Shown: piece by piece, positions 39,111-51,228 of the stretch | Position numbering within the stretch: the first letter of the stretch is position 1 | Layout of the letters: each line of letters opens with the position of its first letter | Assembly (NCBI GenBank): GCA_013398955.1 | Contig: VWPU01001241.1 | Location: forward strand, 1-64,000 | Origin: Callaeas wilsoni | Taxonomy: Eukaryota > Chordata > Aves > Passeriformes > Callaeidae | Reading direction: 5' to 3' | Length of the DNA stretch: 64,000 nt | Made by a program: the position numbers and the translations under genes | The notes under the pieces: model-generated | Told to the model about the DNA's origin: nothing | Databases searched by the model: none | The model's input: only the letters and a program-made list of their open reading frames with translations

Positions 39111-40235
39111 TAGAATCATGGAGTGGTTTGGATTGGAAGGGACTTTAAATACGATCTATCTCCAGTCACCCTATTGTGGCCAGAGAACCTTTCACTAGAC
39201 CAGATTACTCAGAGGCCCATCCAGCCCGGTCTTGAACACCTCCAAGAATGGGGAGTCCACAGCATCTCTGCACAATCTGTTCCAATACCTCACCACCCTT
39301 AAAGAATTGCTTCCTAATAGCCAGTCAAAACCTGTTCCCCTTCAGGTAAAGGCCATTCCCCTTCTCTTACATGTCCTCATGAAAAGTCCCTCTCCAGACT
39401 TCTTGTAAGCCCCCTTTATGTACTGGAAGGCTACTATAATTTCTCATCAGAGCATTCTCTTCTCCATGCTGAACAGCCCCAGCTCTCTGAGTCTGGTTTT
39501 GCAGGAGAGATGCTCCAGCTCTTTTATCAATTTCATGGCACTCCTCTGGACTTGCTCTAACAGGTCCACATCTTTCTTGTGTTGGGAACGCCAGAGCTGG
39601 ACACAGTAGTCCAGGTGAGGTCTCACAGGAGTACAGTGGAGGGGAGAATCACCTCCTTTGACTTCCTGATCATGACTTTTGATGCAGCCCAGGATGTGGT
39701 TGGCCTTCTGGGCTGCAAACATGCATTGCCAATTCATATTGAGCTTTTCATCCACAAACACTCCCACGTGTTTCTCCCCAGGGCTGGTCTCTATCCGTTC
39801 TCTTGCCAGACTGTACTCATGCTTGGGATTGTCCCAGCCCAGGTGCAGGACCTTGCACTTGGCCTTGTTGAATGTCATGAAGTTCTCACCAGTCCACCTC
39901 TCAAGCCTGTCAAGGTCCCCTCTGGATGCATCCCTTCCCTCTAGCGTGTTAACAGCACCACACAGCTTGGTCTCATTGATAAAATTGTTGAGGGTGCACT
40001 CGATCCCACTGTCCATTTCATGGATAATGATGTTAAAAAGTACTGATCCCAAAACCAGCCCCTAAGGAATGCCACCCGTCACTGCTTTCCACTTGGACAT
40101 TGAGTCAATAACCACAACTCTGAGTGTGACTATCTAGACAATATCTTATTCACTGAGTGGTCCATTCGCCAAATCTCCGTCTCTCCACTTTAGAGATAAA
40201 GATGTCGTGTTGGACAGTGTCAAGTGTTTTACACA
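39111..40235 (-). mobile_element. CR1 LINE, 5'-truncated in mid RT, antisense
   Basis: The 3' end is at 39111 (reverse complement CATGATTCTA). Reading leftward on the minus strand, the element starts near 40235 in the RT at TLDTVQHDIFISK, continues through the palm and the C-terminal part of ORF2, and then the 3' UTR. This is the longest continuous CR1 in the window that includes its 3' end. It differs from the copies at 35267 and 46700 in its 3' UTR wording (CCAACACAAGAAAGATGTGG region) and belongs to another CR1 subfamily. Confidence 0.93.
39447..40052 (-). pseudogene. CR1 ORF2 C-terminal fragment, 201 codons open, catalytic motif lost
   Basis: This is an uninterrupted frame for the RT palm and C-terminal domain of CR1. 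Recognisable blocks are GSVLFNIIIHEMDSG, then LDRLERWTGENFMTFNKAKC, then KVLHLGWDNPKHEYSL, then [13 protein letters not shown] and [12 protein letters not shown]. The metal-binding motif FADD expected in non-LTR reverse transcriptases reads FINE at residues 24-27 (39983-39972), so both catalytic aspartates are gone. Stops upstream of 40052 separate this frame from the earlier RT. The frame stayed open by chance or because the insertion is fairly young. It cannot encode an active enzyme. Confidence 0.85.
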
Positions 40236-41190
40236 AGAAGCAGGAAAGGAACCACTCTGTGTTAGATGCTGCCTGATCCAGAAGCATGACAAGGGTTCAG
40301 CAGCAGCAGTTCCAGTGAAAAGGTTGAGCAGGTGGTTCCAGTGGGGTCACAGTTAAACACACGTGTACCATATGAATAACCAGATAACCATCTAGCATGG
40401 GCAGAAAACACAGCACTTGGGCAAACATGGGCAACACCAGCGACCTCCACCAGTTCCCCTCTCCCATCCATCAGGATAAAAATCACTTAGTGGAAATATT
40501 TAAATAGATGTGATATGAATCCCTCCAGTAACTGGCCTAGACAGTCTGCACTGGAAATGGTGCCTGGATCCCATTCTGTCCAGGAGGAGCTAGACATAGG
40601 AGCCCCAGGGCCTGCAGCCTCCCTCCAGCTGCTGGTGCAGACTTACACACACATGCACACACGTGCACCGTGGATTCAGTAACTGGTCAGTAACTGCTCT
40701 TATCCGGTAACTTTATCCAGTAACTTGCCCTGAAATCCTCTCACTTTCTGTTGTCTCATGCATTGACATGCACAAACTGCACCCTCGGTTGAACCCAAAA
40801 AGCCATGGTCAGCACCTGGGTTTGTCCTCCTGATCTCCCCAATAATCAACTGGCAGATTCAATGGTCTTTCCAGTGTCCAGAGTCCAATTCTGGCCGTTT
40901 CTATATGTGTTACCCAGGCTACTTGCCTTACTTACGCACCAGTTCACCTTAAAGTTCATGAAAAAATACACACTGACAAGTGTAACCACACACTGTGCAT
41001 ACACTTCAGCCTCTGAACAGGAATGAATCAGGCAGCAGGAGGAGCAAACACAAATCAGAAAAACGGTTGCAAGAATTTCATATGCTGGTGGTCCCCCAGA
41101 CTAAGACAATCCCAGTATATTTACTTGTAACTGCTTAGGACCACCAGACTGAAAGGCAAAGCATGGTGGTTAATTCTCACTGCTTACAGA
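40236..41190. other. GC-richer, repeat-like block of unknown family
   Basis: It lies directly beyond the truncated CR1 end and is less AT-rich than the flanks. AGTAACT occurs at 40527, 40678, 40689 and 40719, with GGTAACT at 40706, so part of it is a decayed short-unit repeat. On the minus strand it shows CAGTTACTGG, TGTGTGCATG and GGAGGGAT words that also occur in the block at 57681-58200. It may therefore be an antisense relative of that block. No coding frame is convincing. I could not name the family. Confidence 0.35.
40678..40727 (+). repeat. Cluster of AGTAACT/GGTAACT units
   Basis: Four units in 50 bp: AGTAACTGG, AGTAACTGC, GGTAACTTT and AGTAACTTG, with an outlying copy at 40527. Spacing is irregular (11, 17, 13 bp). 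Confidence 0.65.
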
Positions 41191-44100
41191 TTTAAAGGGC
41201 TGGAAAGACTGTCAGCTCATAGAAAACAAAAAAGCTATCAAAAACCAGCACAAGACAATACAAGGAAATATGAGGAGGACAGGACCCTTTACCTTCTATG
41301 TCATGGCAAGGAATTCTGCTCACATCTCAATACAAAAGCTTTGGGTACTAAATGGACACTTGGACATATTGGCTTTAATGGGTTTTAACATGTGGGAGAT
41401 ATCATGTGAGTGTGAATGAATGAAACAGGTTTTGTTTTAAAATTGAGTGACCTTTCCCTGCAGTAGCTCAGGGTAAGCATTGCTACATTTGTGTTGCTAC
41501 AGCATTGCAATATTTCCTACTGGCTGGCTGCGATGTCAGCTGGCTTAGCCTCTCAGCTGCTGTGAACCCTCATTACTAGGCACGCTAGGAATAACCTCAA
41601 GGACTTAAATGCTGAGCTTCAATTAATGAATTTCATTAGGTGCTTGACACATAAATGTTTTGTGTGGTAACGTCATGCTATACCAATGAATCTGCTTGTG
41701 GATCTGGCTGTGTTTCTGTCACAATTCATTCATTAGGAGAGATCTGTTCTGGAAACCTTGCCTGATGTTCAAAATAGAACTTATTGGCACATTTAATAGG
41801 CAATAATTACTTCTGTATTTGACTGCTAAAGGCTTCACAGAACCTCTAAATAATCTCACAATAAATTCCAAATATATATATATACCATGGAATTTGAAAA
41901 TTCCTCAACCATACAGTATCTGTCCTTTTCTGTATTCACAGAGGTTGTGTTACTTTCATTATACTATTCCATGATAAATAAACAAGCACAGATTCTGAGC
42001 CTTATGAAAGCTGAATTACTACGAAACAAAGAAAATTTGGTTTGAGAAAGAACAACAGGATCTGGTCAAGTTTTTGGAGCTGAATTTAATGAAGTATAAT
42101 TACTTACTGAGCAGCCAGAGTGTGTGGGTGAATGAGGCTGTGTGTGGGAAGTCTGAATATGTGTATATATTGCTATTTGTAACCACCCTTCATGCAGCAG
42201 GTGGTATATTCTGCTTCCCTAACAAGAAACAGTTCGCTCCACTACAAATAAGTGCAATTTTCCTTTTCCTTTTCTCATTTATTTTGATATGCAGTGTTGG
42301 GTTATAATGTTCAGCTGTAATAACAAGAGCTAAAAATATTTTAGAGAACTAGGCAAGAAGTGCAGTGTACAGGTGATTCCTAAACTTACAGGGATGAAGC
42401 ACTGCAAGAGCTCAAAGGCTGTATCTCCCCTAGTACCAGAAACATATTAATTCAGAAACAGCAGAGCACGCTAAAGGTAGGAATTTACGTACACAAAATG
42501 TTTTGTAATGCAATGTAAAAGTTTATATTGCCTTTTCCCTCTCTTGCAGGATTGTTTTCCTCATAATTAGAATAATACTGTATCACTTAGACTGCCTTGC
42601 TGGATCCACACATGATTTCCTAGTGAATGGCACACTTTCTGCAGAGAAAGTGTAGTGTCTGAAGGTCAAGTGTTTAGGATGCTTTTCTTGGAAGTGAAAA
42701 GCCTAGGTTGCACACAGCTGTGTTGATAAAAGCTCGAGCCTTAGGTCCTTAGGTCACTGTCTTTCGCACTTACTGGCTTACTGCCCTAACACTCGTCAAG
42801 AGATACTCAGCTCTGGGGAAGATGAGAGAGGGCTAAAGCCTTTATTTTTACACTTTTCCTACTGCACAAGTTTGTAATCTCCCCTCTCAACATGTTTGGT
42901 GCTGCACATCCCACTCTGTACAGTTTATACAGCTATGAAAACACAGTTTGTTGTGATCTTTTCCAAAACAAGTTTGCCTATCTCTCCTTCTAATAAGTGC
43001 TCATTCCCTCAGTCTTCACTTTCAAGAATACAATGTCCTATGGGAGTAATTGGCAATGCATTCCTACCTGCACATTTTCACAACTGGAATCACATAGCAG
43101 AACCTGTTCCTCCTATACATGCAGACCTAGTTTTCTTATAAAAAGCATTGGTTTTTTCATGTTTATATTTTAAAGAGACTTGAAGAAATATTTATATGTG
43201 CCTGCTTCTTTTGAGCCAAAGCCAAACAATATTCGTATTTCCAGCTATGAGTCAGAGCAGCTCTCTTCAGTTTCAGGTTAATTGATTTTTATTGAGCATT
43301 TCACTTCCCCTGTAAAAGGAAGCTCCAAGTTCTTTTCAGTATATACTCTTATATACTCATATTCAGCACATACACATATATAGTCTTTCTTTTACAGTAT
43401 GACTTGTCAAGTTCTCACTCCACTCAAAGCAATGACAAGAATCTACTGAATTTAAGTCCAGAACTTCATCCACAGTTACAGAAAATAAAGCTCTTTCCAG
43501 CCTGTACTTCCAGAAAGGAAAAACCTCTTTTACCAACAAACACGGCTAGAGTTCTGTACTTTATTTGTGAGACAGAATTAAAGGCATTTTCTTGCCATCT
43601 GGAGGAAACATTCTGTTACCATGGGTTTGTTTTGAAAATTCAAGTTTGCATCCTGGATGCATAAGCAGAACAAATTTGGTTTTCAGACACAATGGCTTTA
43701 TTCGAGTGTATGACAGAGCCAAGTGTAACATGATGCTCTATTCACTGCTTAAATTTCTTGGTAGGTAGGTTTATATACCAGTATTGGGACCAATCCAGGT
43801 TATTTTCTTTTTCAAGTCCTCATTTTCTCATCACAAAACTGCTGAAAGAGAGATGTGGTTATTTTCTGCTTAGAATCTTTTGCACTGATTCTCTTCTTAA
43901 TTACAGGTCTTTTTTCCAGATTTTACCAGCTGTTGCTTTAAGAGAAGATAAACAAACCAACTTGAGAGCATGTTCAGGAAGACGAAATAACCATGCATGG
44001 GTTCTGGAAGAAAAGAAAAATCTCCCTGTTAGGATATAGTGAGACGGCAGTTTAGAAAAAGGGTAAGGTAGATTGAATTTTCTTATGTGTTAAAGCTCTC

Positions 44101-46152
44101 CTACAACCCTTACAATAAAAATCAATAAGTGTACAAAGGATAACTGAATGAAGCCCTGGGTTTAAAACTGAATAAAATAACAGTGACAAGTTAATATAGA
44201 GAAAGAGATTATCCAATTTTAGTAAGTCAGCAAGGAGCTCCAATTAAAAGCTGAAAAGTGAAAGAATTAGCATGAGGTTCTTAGAATAGGCAAAGCAAAC
44301 TGCTGCACACGGAGCACATTGTCATCTTCTTATGCCTGAAGCCTCATCTTGTGTGAGCATGGAGCACTCCTCAGCTTCTGTTCTCTGTCTTTTCTCAAGT
44401 AGATGATTTCACTTAAAGTCCCAGTACAAGGTGGAGTACAATGTAACACCACAGGTCTTACTGGTATCCAAATTGTTATTCTCCGTGTTCTTGTGTGGAT
44501 ATTACAAAAAAGGTTTTGATGGACTGAAAAGCAAGAAGCTCTTAATCATGTTAAAGAGGATTTATCACTTCTTCATAGTTATAGTAGCCTTAGCCCATTC
44601 TTTCCTGCTCTCAGGATAACAGGTGAAACTCAATTCAACCGGAATAATTTGTTGCAGATACTTTCTCAGAATTTGTTACATTTTGTCTGACCATATCACT
44701 TCACATTTCAGCCGGTAGTCAGATATCTGAATGTCTTTGACAATTGTACTCACTAAAAATAAAGCATTTTTAAAACCACTGATTATTTGTAACTTCTCAC
44801 CCTCCCACCCAAAACTCCTTACTATTTGGACAGATCCTCTGTGTTAGAGTGTGCCTTGGGGGAGTTTGTGCTGATACAAACTTTTTGTTTAATTGTTTAA
44901 TACAAACAGGCAAAATGAGATCCATGATCCCTGTGACATCAGTAGAGATAGTTTGGATCTACTCTTTATCTTGTACATCTTATTTTGCAAGGGAAAGCTA
45001 TTCTGGCTCACTTTTTTTGAAAACACTGGGAACAAAAAAATTATCAGAAATATACATCTATACTGAAGATCCATAAATGAAGCACATTAGGCTAACCTAA
45101 TGCTCTGAAACATGTCTTCTGATCTTTTATGGCACAACTATCTTAATTTTATATCTACTTTTCATACTAGGTCCTAAGTGCCAGTCTTGTAGGCCACTGT
45201 ACTATTTAGGCAAAAAAGAGGTAAGTATGTTGGCAGAATGTGTCCTCTGACTGTGGGACATGGCATGGGACTAAGATTAGAACCAAGGTCTTGCTACTTG
45301 GAAATGGCTTTTCTTACCTGGTCTCCAGAAAGTCTTTGCTTGAATAATTAATAATCTGGGAAAACAACTAGAGGGGTACTGAAGTAAAGCTGGTGTGAAA
45401 AGAGTCTGAAGAGCCTAGACGTAAGAGAAAGAAAGATGTAAAGGAAATTGCTGTAATTCAAAGGACTTTATGGTAAAAGGAAAGTTACCTGAGGAAGAGA
45501 GTGTAAGAAACACCGACCTATGACCAGCATCACTCTTGAATATCGTATGCTCTAATATCCTTTTAACTTTCATTTTTAATTGTTCTTTTTCTTCTCTGGA
45601 ACATGTCCCATTTATCAATTTTCTTTTTATAAGAGGCATGCCTCAGAGCTGGGCACACATGCCATCTCAGCAGCAGCAGTGGTTCTCACTGATAGTGCTA
45701 TTAGATACTTCGCACTACTGCTCAGCATTCAGGTCTCTATATGTAATCCCTATAAACCAGAGTGCTACTCTGGCCCTCACAGCCAGGTGACTCTCCATTA
45801 TGATCTCTCTCTGACTCACTTTTTTTCTAGGTTTCATATCGGATGTCCAACCTACATTCTTTGCTCCCAGATGTATTTATTATCTTACATGGAGGGAGAC
45901 AGAATCATATGGACTGGGCCCAGTTTACAAGGTGATCCAGCTTTCTACATTAGTGATCTGTGTTCTTCATTATTATAACCACTCCATCAATCTTTGTTGA
46001 CGGTAAATTTTATCAGTAATGATTTTATGTCTTCCATGTAACTGAAAAACTTTAAATAGTGTACAGCCAAGAATACATCACCATGGGCTCCAGTAAAATC
46101 AGAAGAGATGATAGTTCTCCATTCAAAATGACATTCTGAGAAATGGAGTTTT

Positions 46153-46186
<34 letters not shown>

Positions 46187-46699
46187 TATGGGATTTCTGA
46201 TTTAAAATCCAATAAGGTCAAAATACGAGACAAGAACTTTCACCTTTATCAGTAAAATTTGTGATTTTTTAAAAATTTCATCATATTAATTTGATAAAAT
46301 ATTTGATCATAAGCATCTGGTGATGTTATTTTTTAAATGACCCTCCTTTAATAGCAGTGCCTTAATTACTACTTGGTGCTAAATATTGAGAACTTGATTA
46401 ACTGAGAACTAAATGCCAGTCATTAAGGCTACCTATTCAGGTCCCTCTCTAGGGATTTAGATGCCTTTCCTGGGCATTTGGATTGTACTGAAAGCTAACT
46501 ATGGAGGTACCTAAATTCCTTAGAAATCTAAGCTTTTACCAGTAAAGATATCCCAGGTGCTGAACATGTACTGCTGACCTCATGCAAAGCCATAAATGGC
46601 ATAGCAGAAGTGAATTATTCCTTGTATATGTCAGGAATACTCACAAATGTTGTGTTTCAACATTTATATCATCTCTTATGTTTGTTTTAGTAGGTTTTT
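41191..46699. other. 5.5 kb of AT-rich DNA, no gene recognised
   Basis: No repeat family or exon is recognised. A homopolymer T31 at 46155-46185 and an 18-bp inverted repeat (CATTAGG, CTAA loop, CCTAATG) at 45085-45102 are the only structured items. Confidence 0.55.
46155..46185 (+). repeat. T31 homopolymer
   Basis: A run of 31 T. If read on the minus strand it would be an A tail, but the sequence preceding it on that strand does not resemble a transcript. It is a likely sequencing-length error spot. Confidence 0.9.
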
Positions 46700-47893
46700 C
46701 AAAAATGCGGTTAATGGTTCTGACCTCCCATATAGGCAGAAGTCTCTTTAACACGACAGTCCAGTGCTTAGTGCAACTAGACCACGAACCAGGACACTGG
46801 TTCAGAGAGTCCCTTGGGAAACAGTCCTTAATAACAAAGGGGTCCAGGAAGGCTGGACATACTTAAGGACGGAAATCTTAAAGGTGAAGGAAAAGGCTGT
46901 CCCTATTTATCAAATGACAAGTCAGCAGGGAAGAAGGTCTGGCTGAACAGGGACCTTTTGCAGGAACTCAGGGGAAAAAAAGAGTTTATGAACTTTAGAA
47001 GAAAGGGCAGGCAACTCAAGAAGAGTAAAATGGTGTCCTTAGGTTAGGAAGACCGAAAATTAGAAAGGCAAAAGCTCAGCTAGAACTAAATATGGCCAAA
47101 GTTGCAAAATTTAATAAAAAGTGGTTTCATAAATACATTAACAACAAAAAGAGGGCTGAGAAAGATATCCATCCTTTATTGGAGTGGAACATGATGGATG
47201 AGGAAAAGGCTGAGGTAACTAACGCCTTCTTTGCCAGAGTTTTTAACAAAAAGACCAGGGCAACTGGCCCCCTGAGCTGCCAGACAGGGATAGGGAGCAG
47301 AATAGAGCCCCTGAAATCCAGGAGGAAGCAGTTAGATGCCTGCAGAGCCACTTAGATACCCACAAGAATATGTGGCCAGATGGGACTCATCCAAAGGTAC
47401 TGAGGGAGCTCGCAGAAGAGCTCACCAAGTCACTGTTCATCATTTATCATCAGTCCTGGTTAACTGCGAAGGCCCCAGATGACTGGAGGTTAGTCAGTGT
47501 GATGTCCATCTATATGAAGATTTGGAAGGAGGATCTGGGGAACTACTGACCTGTTAATACCTAATTGATCTGTACAACTACCTGAAAGAAGGTTGTAACA
47601 AGGTGGGGGTTGGCCTCTTCTCCCAGGCAACAAGTGGCAGGCTCAGAGCTTCAGCTGCACCAGGGGACGTTCAGGCCGGACATCAGGAAGAGTTTCTTCA
47701 CTGAAAGGGTTGTCAAACATTGGAATGAGCTGCCCAGGGGGTTGGTGGACTCAAATTTCCTGGAAGTATTTAGGAAATGTCTGAACATGCCACTTAGTGC
47801 TAGGGCTTAGCTGATATGGTGGTGGTTGGTCAAAGGCTGGACTCGATGATCTTGGAGGTCTTTTCCAACCTTAATGATTCTATGATCCTATGG
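46700..47893 (+). mobile_element. CR1 LINE with internal deletion of the RT domain
   Basis: The left part (to about 47560) is the ORF2 endonuclease-RT linker: GWTYLRTEILKVKEKAVPIY, then KWFHKYINNKKRAEKDIHPL, then EEKAEVTNAFFARVFNKKT, then ELTKSLFIIYHQSW-like sequence, and GNY at about 47540. Immediately after, at about 47562, the sequence jumps to the distal CR1 region GATCTGTACAACTACCTGAA and runs to the 3' end CTATGATCCTATGG. The catalytic palm and C-terminal ORF2 are missing, roughly a kilobase judging from the copy at 39111-40235. Frameshifts and stops break the remaining frame. The left boundary is approximate. Confidence 0.88.
46764..47555 (+). pseudogene. CR1 ORF2 linker remnant, frameshifted
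   Basis: Two open pieces in different frames (46764-46946 and 47092-47355) carry consecutive parts of the CR1 ORF2 linker, followed by a third piece that reaches the RT fingers region. Stops between them (after QQGRRSG and after QLDACRAT) mark it as inactive. It covers the same protein region as the antisense fragment at 1-720, so the two copies can be compared directly. Confidence 0.8.
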
Positions 47894-50824
47894 CCCATTT
47901 ATCCACTGAAATTTAAGAAAGAGTCCAAAACTCCCCATCACAGCTCTTGTTCTATTCAGGTCACCCAATGTGAAACAAAGCCTTTCTTTGTCCCTTAGTC
48001 AGATTCAAGGCTCCAGAGATATCTGTGACCAGATGGGTCCCAGATGCTGACTCTTGTTTTGCAGATAGGCACTTGTGTGCCTGCTTTCTACAAAAACTGT
48101 TGGGATACCTTTCCTAAAATGTTTGTAATAGGGGTCGTTTTGAACCTTCATTTCTCTTTCTTTTCTCTCACCCCTTTGAAGCAGACCTTCGCCACTGTGT
48201 TGAATGTACAGACATGTTCCATTCAACCCATCTTTTGATGTTCAACTTTTCGTTTTTCTTAACTGTAAAGGTAGAATAAAGATCTGAAAGGATTTTAAAA
48301 AACAGTTCTGTTTTAATGAAAAAGAAAACATCTGCAGATGCAGGCTTTTCTATGCCATCTGAAAAATTCAGCTTAGAACGGATGAGGACACAGTCTCAGC
48401 ATCAGACAGTCCTTCTCTGTAACACTCTCTGGGGGCTTTGAGGTGTTGCAAGTATGCCACGTCTCTTAATAGGAGACTCATAAATCACTTACAAATGAAG
48501 CTACTTAAGCAAGACAAATGTAAGTAACTTCCTCAACAATCCATAACATCACGAAGATCTAAACATTACTTTAGACATTTAGATTACTTTGAGTACAGGT
48601 AGATACCAGCTGTACACACAGAGATATGATCTGGTAAAAGCATTTTTTTCACTTTTTAATATGGGAAATATATATGTATTTATATGATTTTTGCCCAAAG
48701 GTTTCAATTTATTTGACATTTCATGGTCGTAGTCTTGCCATGATTTTCCTTCCTTTCTAAATCTGTCCCTCTGTTTAGGTGCCAGAGGAATGCAGCCGAC
48801 ATCTAAGAGGTTTCCTTGATGTATGTTAAATATTCTGATTTATCACTTGCTGCTTCACCTGATGGGATCAATCTACCCTTTTGATGTGCATTGTAACCCT
48901 TCTCTCAATTAGCCCCTATCCCCTGGAAGATTAATTGCCAGCTAAGGCAGTGCTTCCTGATGGCATCTCTTTGTTAATAAACAGCTGCAGTAGGTTTGAA
49001 CTGTTTTCTTTCACATCTGTCTTTCTGATCACTACATTACTTTTTCTGATTTAAAAAGAAAATTGTCAATACAAGGAGCAGCAAGTGAAGCATCCCATCT
49101 CTCTTCAGCATTCTGATTCTTTTGACACAGATCTTGACTCCCATTCTAAGAACAGTTTGAATGACAAGGTCATGTAATGTGACTTTCCCATTTAAGCAAT
49201 ATTAGACAGTAATATTTCAATTCATTCTATTCCATAGTGCTCTGCTCTTACTACATTACAGAGACGAGAACTGAACCTGAAAAATAGGGGGGAAAAAACA
49301 AACCAAAAGTGCATTTTACTTACACCCAAATTCTGGAGGGAAAAAAAAATTAATTTAAGTTGGTTCTGGGCACCTTCCTTTTTTCAATCCTTTACAGTAC
49401 ACTGCTGAATCGTTGACAAGTTTCTTCCTTGTCATACAAGGACAGCAGTTCCTCTACTCTTAAACAGAGTAACTATTAACAATCAAACACACAATCACTT
49501 ACAATAGACACAACACATAAGATAAATTAGAGCAGATTTGTTTAATCTTAAATTTAACATACTAAATCCTTTTTTTGCATGAATTTTTCTTTCCTCTCCC
49601 TAAAATATCTAGTTTCAAAAGTAATACATGAGCAATCATCCTATAATTTGCTTAAGAACTTGAAGAACAAGGCAGATGCAATATGCACATCTTCCCCCTT
49701 CTTTTTACTTGGCAAAATGGAATACAGGGATGCTATCTTGTAAGCTGACACTAATATCCATCTAGAATAAGCAGGTTAGGAAGGCTCTGTAGGGGATCAA
49801 GCTTCCTGTCAGGTCAATGGAAATAAATGGGAGCATTCATTCTATTATGAAATAAGCATCTAAAATAAATAGAATTATTCTTTTATATAGGATGTCTATC
49901 CATACAGAGGATGCCCTTATCTCCCTTCTCCATATGTCTACCTCAAAACAGCAACTCTGGAAAGAATCTATACAGCTACTTTAAAATTTACACCAAAGTA
50001 CATAAAATGCATTAAATGAAATTAATGTATTTATCCCAAAGAATATATCCAGAGATAATTCAAACAAACAAATATAAAAGTTGGTACCAATCACTTCAAT
50101 AAAAAAAATCCTAAGACATAAGCATCACCAACTAAGGTAAAGATTCACAATGGAAAATTAAAACTATTTTTGTGTTTTCCCTGCCTTCTCTTAACATCTC
50201 TAAGCATCATGTCTAATCCCAGCCAGAAGCTCTATAAATAGTTCCTGAACTCAAAGTCTGAAGGTTATGGGATGTAGGAAGCCTCTCTTTCTCCCTGTCA
50301 AGTCATTCAAGCAGTTATGCTCCAGGGTTACTTGCTAAAGCAGGCTCTGCAGACAAGGCAAGATTTAATTGACAAAAGCATTATTACAGGATGATTAAGG
50401 ATTTATAATTAACATCTGTGTGATTCTTTAAAATACTTGTGTGGCATCTAAATGTAGGACCTAATGAGGTGGAACAATTCACCACATCCAAGGCATCTAA
50501 GTCTGAAAGATATTTTACAGCTGGGCAGAGAGCTGCACTTTCAGAGGGATATTCAGGTCCTCTGACTCATAACTCTGGTGCTGGTCTCTGTCCATTTTGG
50601 CTTGGGATTTTTCAGTTAGTTTCCCACTAACAGCAGAGGAGAGAGGAATTCAGAAGGAATTCAGAGTTTATAATGGATATCAGCCTTTCAGTCCTTTGAA
50701 CATTTTCCCTTGCGTTGTTTGTTTCATGTATTTGATTTTTTTTTCCTTTTGTACGTATTGGTGAAAAGATATACAGCCATTAACAAAAGCATTATTTATA
50801 TGACTTCCATTATCTATATGATAA
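47894..50824. other. AT-rich DNA without gene
   Basis: I see no repeat family and no supported exon. The DNA is evenly AT-rich with short A and T tracts only. Confidence 0.55.
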
Positions 50825-51228
50825 CTGGTTTAGAGGAAAGGCTGAGAAAGTTTGGATTGTTCAGTTTGGAGAAGAGAAGACTCGGGGGAGACCTTAATGT
50901 GACCTTACAATACTTAAAGGGGGCTGCTAAGAAAGATGGGCAGAAACTTTTGGTAAGGTCAGTTGCAAAAGAATGAGTAGTAATGGTTTTAAACTACAAA
51001 AGAGTAGATCCAGATTAGCTATAAGGAAGAAATTCTTTAAGGATAAGTGAGGCATTGGAACAAGTTGCCCAGGGAGGAAGTAGATGCCCCATCCCTGGTA
51101 ACATTCAAAATTGGGTTGGATGGGACTCTGAGCAACTTGATCTAGTGGAAGATGTCCCGGATCATTACAGGGGATGTTGTGCTTCGTGGCTTTTATTGGT
51201 CCTTTTCAATCCAAACTATTCTATGATA
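50825..51228 (+). mobile_element. CR1 LINE, 5'-truncated, 3' end only
   Basis: It starts in the final ORF2 codons (EERLRKFGLFSLEKRRLGGD), continues through the 3' UTR (AAGTTGCCCAGGGAGGAAG, then GTTGGATGGGACTCTGAGCA) and ends AACTATTCTATGAT. Compared with the usual CR1 end it carries extra bases, GTGCTTCGTGGCTTTTATTG, just before the terminal block. The ORF2 tail stays in frame to a stop at 50976. The subfamily differs from the copies at 35267 and 46700. Confidence 0.92.

Noticed and set aside
39579..40065. Plus-strand frames of 121 and 128 codons
   Set aside because: They are antisense to the CR1 ORF2 remnant, whose minus-strand reading is clearly the meaningful one.
46155..46185. Poly(A) tail of a processed pseudogene on the minus strand
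   Set aside because: No transcript-like sequence or target duplication accompanies the homopolymer.
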